From HGM04593 sp045588485 (GTDB lineage Bacteria > Bacteroidota > Bacteroidia > Bacteroidales > Bacteroidaceae), in contig JAZNEI010000020.1 of assembly GCA_045588485.1 (NCBI GenBank), forward strand, positions 1 through 14,687: a stretch of DNA of 14,687 nucleotides, read 5' to 3'. Of the stretch, positions 7,279-14,508 are shown one piece after another; positions within the stretch are counted from its first letter, which is position 1; every line of letters begins with the position of its first letter. Position numbers and translations under genes: made by a program. Under the pieces are notes generated by a model that was not told the origin of the DNA, did not search any database, and saw only the letters and a program-made list of their open reading frames with translations.

Positions 7279-7331
7279 ATATTTTATGTGACTAACGGCG
7301 GGCGGCCTTGATGCTGCTCGTTGTTGTATAT

Positions 7332-9488
7332 ATGAGGTGCGTGAAAAGAATATACTTACGGTGTCTGTCGGTGCTCTTGATTCTGATGTGTACACCGGCA
7401 ATCCCGACGGCAGCAGCGGTTGGGGGTGATTCGCGTGCCGATTCGTTGATGGCTATTTTATCGCAGCGTATAGATGCTGAAGAGTTTGCATTTGGTGAAG
7501 CTTCCGGCTCTCTATATGTCAAACAAAATATAGATGTTGAAAAGAAAAATATAGGACTCAATTTCATTCCAGGTATGGCACGCTTCGATCGTGACGAGAA
7601 TAGATACCTCAGTGAAATGTGTTACGATGTACGATTCTTCAAATACGCAATGCCTGTTATCAAAAGGCGTGTGGCAATAACAACACATAGACATGGGAGT
7701 GGTGAGATAGACTGCATATTGCTCTTTATGAATCCCAATATTTTTGGGGATAATATTTTAGGCGGAAAGTTCCTGTCGCCACTGCACTCTAAGAACAAAG
7801 ATTTCTATTATTACAGTGTAGATTCTCTATATAAGGATATGTATGGCTGTGTAAAGATTAATTTTACACATCGTTTTGATAATATAAAACTACTCGAAAA
7901 AGGGTGGGTATTACTCGATTCCGATTGTTCGGTACGTATCTTCTCGGCAAACGGTTGGGATGAGCAGTGCTCTTTTGAGGTCTGTTATACTATGGGTGAT
8001 GATGGGCTTCAACGTAATCTTGCGACAAATATAGAATTGTTTGTCGATTATAAATTCGCGGGAAACAAATTCAATGTTCTAGCTGATGCAGCTTTTTCAT
8101 TTGATACTGTGCTTCCTATTCTTGATACGAAACAGCGTCTCAGTAAGTATAATATAGCTGTTGCATCTGTTGATGAGCTTCCCGATATAAAGATTGAAGA
8201 CCGCTTAGCCTATGTCGAAAAAAGACGTATACGTCCGTTAAGCCTTTCAGATACTCTTCTTTATCGTGCAAAAGGGGTGTTCGATATTCGCCGGCAGGCC
8301 AAAAAAGATACATTGGATAATGATGCTGCCGATTGGCTATGGGATATTGGTGACCAGATGATAAGTAGCTATTCTGTAGAGTGGAATGGTGGAAAAATGC
8401 GTATGTCTCCTTTGGTGAATCCATCTTACTTGTCATATAGTACAAGCCGAGGACTCTCGTATAAAATAGCGCTTAATTTGTTAAGTACAGTAGAAAATGG
8501 TGAAGAACTCTCATTACGTCCTATGCTCGGCTACAATTTTAAACAGAAGGCTTTCTATTGGGATGTTGATGGTCACTATCTCTATTCGCCACGAAATATA
8601 GGCATTTTGCGTATTGATGTGGGTTCGGGTAATCGAACATACAGTAGTGAGGCTCTCAAATACATAGAAAAAATGGCTGCTGATTCACTTAATTTCGGTA
8701 GTCTCGATTTAAGCTATTTCCGTAATTTTTATGTCAACCTCTCGCATAGTACTGAAATAGCAAATGGACTCGAACTTTTAGTGGGTACTAACTATTATCG
8801 ACGTACTCTTATGGGAACGGCCGGTGAAAAACTTGCAGCATCGGGTGTCCCTTTGAAAAAAAAGTATGTTCAACTAGCCCCTCACGTGCGTATTACCTGG
8901 CATCCCGGAATGTATTATTATATAAAAGGTACGCGAAAGGTTAATGTCGGTTCGCGCTTGCCGCGTTTTTCTCTTGATGTAGAGCAGGGCTTGCATGAAA
9001 TATTAGGTTCGACGGGTACATATACTAGAACCGAACTCGATGTGCAGTATAATTTCAAGATAAATGAGAGCGACGCATTGTTTATGCGTGCCGGAGGCGG
9101 TGGCTTTTTCTATACAAAGAATACCTATTTTGTCGATTATGCCTTTTTGCGTCACAATAGCTTGCCGGTCGACCGCAGCGACGAACTCGACGGGGTCTTT
9201 CAGCTGCTTGATTCAGAGTGGTATAACGCTGCAAACAAATATTTCAGGACAAACGTTACTTATCTGTCGCCATTCTTTTTGCTGCAGCGTATGTTGCCAC
9301 GTGTGAACTTTATAAAGAACGAGAGACTCTATTTCAATATGCTTTTTATCTCGCATCTGACACCATACTCCGAGGTGGGATACGGTGTGGGTACTCCTTA
9401 TATCGACCTGGGGCTTTTTATGTGCGGTAAAAATCATAAATTTCATAAAATAGGCTTCAGAATCAATGTCTCCCTATTCCGAGATTAA
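7332..9488 (+). CDS. DUF5686-family outer-membrane beta-barrel protein
   Basis: The protein has about 718 residues if it starts at the ATG at 7332. TTG 7308 and ATG 7311 are in frame, but from 7332 the N-terminus (MRCVKRIYLRCLSVLLILM, then CTPAIPTAAA) is a clean signal peptide with a basic n-region and cleavage probably after AAA. The mature protein has an N-terminal region (about 40-250) resembling the globular part of DUF5686 proteins (ENRYLSE, FLSPLHSKNKDFYYY, WVLLDSDCSVRIF). After a helical linker follows a long C-terminal barrel of alternating Tyr- and Gly-rich strands, with EVGYGVGTPYIDLGLF near the end and a last strand closing on Phe (INVSLFRD). The carboxypeptidase-regulatory-like domain that many homologues have at the N-terminus is absent. 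The gene follows kdsA by 53 bp and may be read through from the same operon. Molecular function is unknown. Confidence 0.75.
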   Translation: MRCVKRIYLRCLSVLLILMCTPAIPTAAAVGGDSRADSLMAILSQRIDAEEFAFGEASGSLYVKQNIDVEKKNIGLNFIPGMARFDRDENRYLSEMCYDVRFFKYAMPVIKRRVAITTHRHGSGEIDCILLFMNPNIFGDNILGGKFLSPLHSKNKDFYYYSVDSLYKDMYGCVKINFTHRFDNIKLLEKGWVLLDSDCSVRIFSANGWDEQCSFEVCYTMGDDGLQRNLATNIELFVDYKFAGNKFNVLADAAFSFDTVLPILDTKQRLSKYNIAVASVDELPDIKIEDRLAYVEKRRIRPLSLSDTLLYRAKGVFDIRRQAKKDTLDNDAADWLWDIGDQMISSYSVEWNGGKMRMSPLVNPSYLSYSTSRGLSYKIALNLLSTVENGEELSLRPMLGYNFKQKAFYWDVDGHYLYSPRNIGILRIDVGSGNRTYSSEALKYIEKMAADSLNFGSLDLSYFRNFYVNLSHSTEIANGLELLVGTNYYRRTLMGTAGEKLAASGVPLKKKYVQLAPHVRITWHPGMYYYIKGTRKVNVGSRLPRFSLDVEQGLHEILGSTGTYTRTELDVQYNFKINESDALFMRAGGGGFFYTKNTYFVDYAFLRHNSLPVDRSDELDGVFQLLDSEWYNAANKYFRTNVTYLSPFFLLQRMLPRVNFIKNERLYFNMLFISHLTPYSEVGYGVGTPYIDLGLFMCGKNHKFHKIGFRINVSLFRD

Positions 9489-9536
9489 AGAAAAAAAGAG
9501 TTTTTTTATGTTTTTTTAAAAAAATGTGCTATCTTT

Positions 9537-9568
9537 TTTGCTATTAATGTTTTTAATGCCTACATTTG
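9537..9568 (+). promoter_or_regulatory. Distal promoter of the glycogen cluster
   Basis: TTTG (9537-9540), exactly 20 nt, then TACATTTG (9561-9568): both elements match the Bacteroidetes consensus. Initiation near 9575 would give a leader of about 200 nt before the ATG at 9776, long enough for post-transcriptional control. Confidence 0.6.
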
Positions 9569-9724
9569 AAAGTGATTAGGGTTGCTTTATACTCTTATGT
9601 GAGTGTATTGCGCCAAAGTCGGTTATATGCTGCGTTTTTATGCTTGTTTTTCTCGGTGTTGGGCGATTAAATGCGAATTTTGTACAATATGATGAGAATC
9701 CTTAGCTGGACACAGTGTAGTATT

Positions 9725-9732
9725 TAGATTTG
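9725..9732 (+). promoter_or_regulatory. Possible proximal -7 element of the glycogen cluster
   Basis: TAGATTTG matches TAnnTTTG and would start transcription near 9739, about 37 nt before the ATG. The -33 position reads CTTA (9701-9704), which is poor, so this promoter would be weak or need an activator. Confidence 0.35.
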
Positions 9733-9775
9733 AGACAAGAGCTTAAATATTTATTTATCATATAAATTATACGAG

Positions 9776-11731
9776 ATGAGTTATTTGCGATTCGAAAAAA
9801 CGCTGATGACGAACTTAGAAGAGTCGTTGCAAAAGGAGATTTTGAGGACAAACCGTTCCGGTGCGTACCACTGTTCGACTATCGTCGACTGCAATACCCG
9901 TAAGTATCACGGATTGCTGGTAGTTCCTATTCCGCAACTCGACGACGAGAACCATGTGCTTCTTTCGTCTCTCGACGAGACAGTGGTTCTTCACGGTGCC
10001 GAGTTCAACCTTGGACTTCACAAGTACAATGCCGACAACTTCAGTCCCCGAGGCAATAAGTACATTCGCGAGTTCGCGTGGGAGCGTGTGCCTACAACCA
10101 TCTATAATGTGGGTGGTGTATGGCTTAAAAAAGAGAAAGCCTTTGTGCATCACGAGAACAGAATTCTTATCCGTTACACCTTGCTCAAGGCAAATACCGC
10201 TGTGACATTGCGCCTGCGTCCTTTCCTTGCATTCCGCAGTGTACGTGAGTATACTCACGAGAATCATGCTGCCAACCGCAGCTACCGCGAGGTTGAGAAC
10301 GGTATAAGCATGTGCATGTATTCGGGTTATCCCGACCTCTACATGCAGCTCAACAAGAAGAATGAGTTCGTATATCGTCCCGATTGGTACAGAGGTATAG
10401 AGTATGTAAAGGAGCTTGAGAGAGGTTATGATTTCAACGAGGACCTCTTCGTTCCCGGTTACTTCGAGCTGAAGATGAAGGTCGGCGAGAGTATCGTCTT
10501 CTCGGGTGGTATCGACCCCATCAGCACTCGTACAATGAAGGCTGCGTTCGAGCACGAGGAGCAGATTCGTATCCCTCGCGACAACTTCATGCACTGTATG
10601 GAGTGTGCGGGTAACCAGTTCTTCAATGTTCAGGGAGAACACATCTATATTCTCGCAGGTTATCCCTGGTTCAAGTGTCGTGCACGCGACCTTTTTGTAT
10701 CACTTCCCGGTCTGACACTTACTCCTTCGGGTAAGCCCGGAGAGTTCGAGCAGGTGATGCGTACAGCACGTATCGCCATCGAGGATTTCATCTCGGACAA
10801 GTTCAGTGCAGTGAAGATTTACGAAATGGAGCATCCCGATGTTCTTCTTTGGGCTATCTGGGCTATCCAACAGTATGCCAAGGAGCGCGGTGTCGAGGCT
10901 TGTCGTGACAAATACGGCGACCTTGTCCTTAAGATAATGGATTACATCCGTGCCAACAAACATCTGAATCTGCATCTTGCACCCAACGGCTTGCTCTGTA
11001 CAAACGGACGTGACAAGGCTGTTACATGGATGAACTCTACAGCAAACGGTCGTCCTGTCGTTCCCCGTACAGGCTTTGTAGTAGAGATTAACGCTCTTTG
11101 GTACAATGCTCTTAAGTTTACACAAGAGATGGCCCAACTTATGGGTAATAACGAGGCTGTCGAGTCTTTGGTACGCCCCATTGCTCTTGCAAAGCAGGCT
11201 TTTGTAGAGGTATTCCTCAACGAGCACGGTTATCTTTACGACTATGTAGATGGCGATTATGTCGATTGGAGTGTACGCCCCAATATGATTTTTGCTGTTG
11301 CTCTCGACCACTCTCCGCTTGACAGCAAGCAGCAGAAGAAAGTACTTGATATTGTTACACGTGAGTTGCTTACTCCTCGTGGATTGCGTTCACTCTCACC
11401 TAAGAGCGTTGGATATAACCCCAACTATGTAGGTCCTCAGATTCAGCGCGATTATGCTTACCATCAGGGTACCGTATGGCCTTGGTTGGGTGCATTCTAC
11501 TACGAGGCGTATCTGAAAATATATAAACTAAGCGGTGTATCGTTCGTCGAGAGACAGATGATTGGCTTCGAGGACGAAATTGTACAGCACTGTGTAGGTT
11601 CTATTCCCGAGTTGTTCGACGGTAACCCGCCTTTCAAGGGACGTGGTGCGGTAGCATTTGCAATGAATGTAGCCGGTATCTTAAGAACAAGCCATATTCT
11701 TAATCAGTACGAATCAAAATTAGAGGCTTAA
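9776..11731 (+). CDS. Glycogen debranching enzyme-like protein (GDE/GH133 type)
   Basis: Expected to hydrolyse alpha-1,6 branch points of glycogen. The 651-residue length fits the two-domain bacterial/archaeal form. The N-terminal domain (about 1-260) opens with NRSGAYHCSTIVDCNTRKYHGLLV (described here as residues 26-49) and is rich in beta-strands. The C-terminal (alpha/alpha)6 domain (about 290-645) has AGYPWFKCRARDLFVSLPGL (294-313), VVPRTGFVVEINALWYNAL (428-446), RDYAYHQGTVWPWLG (558-572) and GSIPELFDG (608-616). Glu612 fits one catalytic carboxylate of the eukaryotic GDE glucosidase site, but the acid motif TWMD reads TWMN (N420), and the usual QAWS near the C-terminus reads AFAMN. Activity is therefore uncertain. 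It is the first gene of the glycogen cluster, with the GT4 gene 102 bp downstream. No signal peptide, so cytoplasmic. Confidence 0.88.
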   Translation: MSYLRFEKTLMTNLEESLQKEILRTNRSGAYHCSTIVDCNTRKYHGLLVVPIPQLDDENHVLLSSLDETVVLHGAEFNLGLHKYNADNFSPRGNKYIREFAWERVPTTIYNVGGVWLKKEKAFVHHENRILIRYTLLKANTAVTLRLRPFLAFRSVREYTHENHAANRSYREVENGISMCMYSGYPDLYMQLNKKNEFVYRPDWYRGIEYVKELERGYDFNEDLFVPGYFELKMKVGESIVFSGGIDPISTRTMKAAFEHEEQIRIPRDNFMHCMECAGNQFFNVQGEHIYILAGYPWFKCRARDLFVSLPGLTLTPSGKPGEFEQVMRTARIAIEDFISDKFSAVKIYEMEHPDVLLWAIWAIQQYAKERGVEACRDKYGDLVLKIMDYIRANKHLNLHLAPNGLLCTNGRDKAVTWMNSTANGRPVVPRTGFVVEINALWYNALKFTQEMAQLMGNNEAVESLVRPIALAKQAFVEVFLNEHGYLYDYVDGDYVDWSVRPNMIFAVALDHSPLDSKQQKKVLDIVTRELLTPRGLRSLSPKSVGYNPNYVGPQIQRDYAYHQGTVWPWLGAFYYEAYLKIYKLSGVSFVERQMIGFEDEIVQHCVGSIPELFDGNPPFKGRGAVAFAMNVAGILRTSHILNQYESKLEA

Positions 11732-11833
11732 GGGACTTTGAGGCTGTTCGGGCTTCTCTCCTTGCAAAAAATGAAAGATACTTGGAACAGCTTCGTGATT
11801 TCTTAGAATTTAAAAAGTAAAAAGATAAGCATT

Positions 11834-13096
11834 ATGAAAGTACTAATGTTCGGTTGGGAGTTTCCCCCTCATATTTCCGGAGGTCTTGGAACTGCAAGCT
11901 ACGGACTCACCAAAGGCTTTGTGCCTCAGGGAGACGTAGAGATAAAGTTCTGTATCCCCAAGCCTTATGGTGATGAAGATAACAGCTTCTTGAGAATCGT
12001 CGGAATGAACAGTGTGCCCATTGTTTGGAAAGATGTCGACTCAAGCTATGTCGAGTCACGTGTCGGTTCTATCATACGTCCCGATGAGTATTACCGTTAC
12101 AGAGACCACATATATGGCGACTTCAGCTATATGAACACCAATGACCTTGGTTGTATGGAGTTTGCCGGCGGTTATCCCGAGAATCTTCACGAAGAGATTA
12201 ATAACTACTCTATAATAGCAGGAGTAGTGGCACGTACCGAGGAGTTCGATATTATTCACTCGCACGACTGGTTGACATATCCTGCAGGTATCCATGCAAA
12301 GCAGGTATCGGGTAAGAAACTTGTTATCCACGTTCATGCAACCGATTTCGACCGCAGCCGCGGTAATGTGAATCCAACAGTGTATGCTATCGAGAAGAAC
12401 GGTATGGATCATGCCGACCACATCTTCTGCGTAAGTGAGCTTACACGTCGCACTGTAATCGACAAATATCATCAGCATCCCGATAAGGTGACAACATTGC
12501 ACAATGCCGTTACACCTTTGTCTGACGATATTATGGCTATCGAGCCAAAGAAGATACCCAATGAGAAGGTGGTGACTTTCCTTGGACGTATCACAATGCA
12601 GAAGGGTCCCGAGTATTTCGTCGAGGCAGCAGCACAGGTGCTCAAAAAGACACGTAACATTCGTTTCTGTATGGCCGGTAGCGGTGATATGATGAACGAT
12701 ATGATTAAGCTTGTAGCACAGCGCGGTATTGCCGACCGTTTCCACTTCCCCGGATTCATGCGCGGTCGTCAGGTGTACGAGTGCCTTAAAGCAAGTGATG
12801 TGTATATTATGCCGTCGGTGAGCGAGCCTTTCGGAATTTCTCCTCTTGAGGCTATGCAGTGCGACGTGCCTACCATAATCTCTAAGCAGTCGGGTTGTGC
12901 CGAGATTCTCGACAAGTGTATCAAGACCGACTATTGGGATATAAACGCTATGGCGGATGCCATTTACGCCATCTGTAACAATGACTCACTCTATGAGTAT
13001 CTTAAGGTAGAGGGTCGTCGCGAGGTCGATGCCATCACCTGGGAGAATGTAGCACTGAAGTTGCGCAGGTTGTATGAAGAAGTAATGGCTCATTAA
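11834..13096 (+). CDS. GT4 glycosyltransferase, glycogen/starch synthase-like
   Basis: A 420-residue retaining GT-B glycosyltransferase that probably extends alpha-glucan from a nucleotide-activated glucose. The N-terminal Rossmann domain starts with MKVLMFGWEFPPHISGGLGT (1-20), where GGLGT (16-20) corresponds to the glycine loop of glycogen synthases. DIIHSHDWLTYPAG (139-152) and IHVHATDFDRS (165-175) follow. The C-terminal domain has the donor-site residues in FLGRITMQKGPE (R252, K257), MAGSGDM (280-286) and the EX7E motif EPFGISPLE (E331, E339). All key residues look intact, unlike in the two neighbouring glycosidase-like proteins. ADP- versus UDP-glucose use cannot be read from sequence. 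The gene lies between the debranching-enzyme-like and GH57-like genes, with 24 bp to the latter, so co-transcription is very likely. A role in other glucan or glycolipid synthesis is less likely. Confidence 0.88.
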   Translation: MKVLMFGWEFPPHISGGLGTASYGLTKGFVPQGDVEIKFCIPKPYGDEDNSFLRIVGMNSVPIVWKDVDSSYVESRVGSIIRPDEYYRYRDHIYGDFSYMNTNDLGCMEFAGGYPENLHEEINNYSIIAGVVARTEEFDIIHSHDWLTYPAGIHAKQVSGKKLVIHVHATDFDRSRGNVNPTVYAIEKNGMDHADHIFCVSELTRRTVIDKYHQHPDKVTTLHNAVTPLSDDIMAIEPKKIPNEKVVTFLGRITMQKGPEYFVEAAAQVLKKTRNIRFCMAGSGDMMNDMIKLVAQRGIADRFHFPGFMRGRQVYECLKASDVYIMPSVSEPFGISPLEAMQCDVPTIISKQSGCAEILDKCIKTDYWDINAMADAIYAICNNDSLYEYLKVEGRREVDAITWENVALKLRRLYEEVMAH

Positions 13097-13120
13097 AAAA
13101 AATAAAAACAGAATAAAGAT

Positions 13121-14446
13121 ATGAAGACAATTTGTTTCTATTTCGAGATTCATCAGCTCAGACAGTTGAAACGCTATCGTTTCTTCGATATAGGTAGTGA
13201 CCACTACTACTATGATGACTATGCCAATGCAAGTGCAGTGGCCGAGCTTGCCGAGAACTCATACGTTCCCGCGCTTACAACCCTGCTCGATATGATTAAG
13301 GAGAATAACGGTGACTTCAAGGTGGCTCTCTCTGCATCGGGTGTTGGTTTGGAGATGCTCGAGTTGTATGCTCCTCAGGTAATCGAGCTTCTTAAAGAGC
13401 TTGCCAAGACCGGTTGCTGTGAGTTCCTCTGCGAGCCTTATTCACACGGTCTCTCATCACTCGTATCTCCCACTGCTTTCAAGGAGGAGGTCGAGAGAAT
13501 GCAGCGCAAGGTAAAGGAACTTTTCGGTACACAGCCCAAGGTATTGCGTAACTCGGGTCTTATCTACTCGGATGAGATTGGAGAAATGGCATCTTCAATG
13601 GGCTTCAAAGGTATGCTTGCCGAGGGTGCTAAGCACATCCTTGCTTGGAAGAGTCCTCACTTCCTTTACAACTGCGCAAATGCTTCGGGCCTGAAGCTGT
13701 TGCTCCGTGATTTCAAGTTCTCGGATGATATTTCATTGCGCTTCTCTAATCCAGAGTGGAGCGAGTATCCTCTGTTTGCCGAGACATACGTAGATTGGAT
13801 TGCATCACTTCCCCAGGAAGAGCAGATTGTAAACATCTTCATGAACCTGTCGGCATTCGGTATGGCTCAGCCCCTTTCATCACATATCCTCGATTTCTTG
13901 AAGGCTATCCCTGCTGTTGCTAAAGAGCGTGGTATCAGCTTCTCTACTCCTTCGGAGATTGTCGAGAAATTCAAGTCGGTTGGTGCTCTCGAGGTTCCCT
14001 ATCCTACATCTTGGATGGACGAGGAGCGCGACACTAGCTCTTGGTTGGGTAACACATTGCAGCGCGAGGCTTTCGACAAGCTCTATAGCGTTGCCGAGCG
14101 TGTAGCTCTCTCGGATGACAAGAAGTTGAAACAGGATTGGGATTATCTACAGGCTGCCGAGAACTTCCGCTTTATGACTACAAAGTCTAACGGTATCATC
14201 ACCGAGCGCAGTATCTACGACTCGCCTTACGATGCTTTCACCAACTACATGAATATCCTTGGCGACTTTATGGCTCGTGTACGTGCACAGTATCCCGAGG
14301 AGATTGACAACGAGGAGTTGAGCGCATTGAAGCAGGTTATCGAGAATCAGGAGGTTGAAATTGTTCAGCTCGAGGCTGAGCTTGAGTCTCTCAAAGCTAA
14401 GGCTGCAAAGAAGACCACAAGAAAGAAAAAAGAGGCTGCCGAGTAA
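13121..14446 (+). CDS. GH57 alpha-amylase-like protein, apparently without catalytic residues
   Basis: A 441-residue protein with the GH57 fold signature: FYFEIHQLRQLKRYRFFDIG (6-25) matches conserved region 1, with HQL in place of HQP; FKVALSASGVGLEML (66-80) and FLCEPYSHGLSSL (102-114) follow. Region 3 reads LRNSGLIYSDEIG (142-154), where active homologues have FRNTELIY with Glu as nucleophile, so Gly146 replaces it. Region 4 reads IFMNLSAFGMAQ (239-250) against FMDYETFGEHQ, so Asn242 replaces the acid Asp, and the Glu and His of that motif are also gone. A C-terminal coiled coil (about 397-426) and a Lys-rich tail (430-441) follow. No frameshift or stop interrupts the gene. It probably binds alpha-glucan or partners without cleaving it. 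Last gene of the cluster, before a strong terminator. Confidence 0.8.
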   Translation: MKTICFYFEIHQLRQLKRYRFFDIGSDHYYYDDYANASAVAELAENSYVPALTTLLDMIKENNGDFKVALSASGVGLEMLELYAPQVIELLKELAKTGCCEFLCEPYSHGLSSLVSPTAFKEEVERMQRKVKELFGTQPKVLRNSGLIYSDEIGEMASSMGFKGMLAEGAKHILAWKSPHFLYNCANASGLKLLLRDFKFSDDISLRFSNPEWSEYPLFAETYVDWIASLPQEEQIVNIFMNLSAFGMAQPLSSHILDFLKAIPAVAKERGISFSTPSEIVEKFKSVGALEVPYPTSWMDEERDTSSWLGNTLQREAFDKLYSVAERVALSDDKKLKQDWDYLQAAENFRFMTTKSNGIITERSIYDSPYDAFTNYMNILGDFMARVRAQYPEEIDNEELSALKQVIENQEVEIVQLEAELESLKAKAAKKTTRKKKEAAE

Positions 14447-14456
14447 ACAGTCCTTA

Positions 14457-14508
14457 CTAATAATAAAAGAGTAGCGACCGCCAAAGGTCGCTACTCTTTT
14501 ATTATTAG
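14457..14508. terminator. Terminator of the glycogen cluster with a 23-bp perfect stem
   Basis: Bases 14457-14479 pair perfectly with 14486-14508 around the 6-nt loop GCCAAA. The stem has a GC-rich top (GTAGCGACC) and an A-rich left, T-rich right base (AATAATAAAAGAG), so the U-rich strand is part of the stem. This can stop transcription from both directions. It begins 10 bp after the stop codon of the GH57-like gene. Confidence 0.9.

Larger units (their letters stand above)
9489..9775. other. Intergenic region before the glycogen cluster
   Basis: This 287-bp AT-rich gap separates the outer-membrane gene from the glycogen-type cluster. It begins with alternating A and T runs, including a 14-bp palindrome TTTTTTTAAAAAAA (9511-9524) that could act as a weak terminator but lacks a GC stem. 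Two promoter-like sites follow (9537-9568 and 9725-9732). I see no open frame of useful length and no known riboswitch. Confidence 0.5.

Noticed and set aside
7308..7331. TTG 7308 or ATG 7311 as the start of the DUF5686-type gene
   Set aside because: They would put hydrophobic residues before the basic n-region of the signal peptide; ATG 7332 gives a standard signal peptide.
9511..9524. Intrinsic terminator after the DUF5686-type gene
   Set aside because: The palindrome is only T7A7 with no GC stem, so it is too weak to call a terminator.
9815..10642. 275-residue minus-strand frame inside the debranching-enzyme-like gene
   Set aside because: It lies wholly antisense to a gene with clear family motifs, has a composition typical of a shadow frame and no recognisable domain.
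10700..11311. 203-residue minus-strand frame inside the debranching-enzyme-like gene
   Set aside because: Antisense shadow without motifs, promoter or conserved context.
12056..12745. 229-residue minus-strand frame inside the GT4 gene
   Set aside because: Antisense shadow of a strongly supported gene; rich in Cys and His with no domain.
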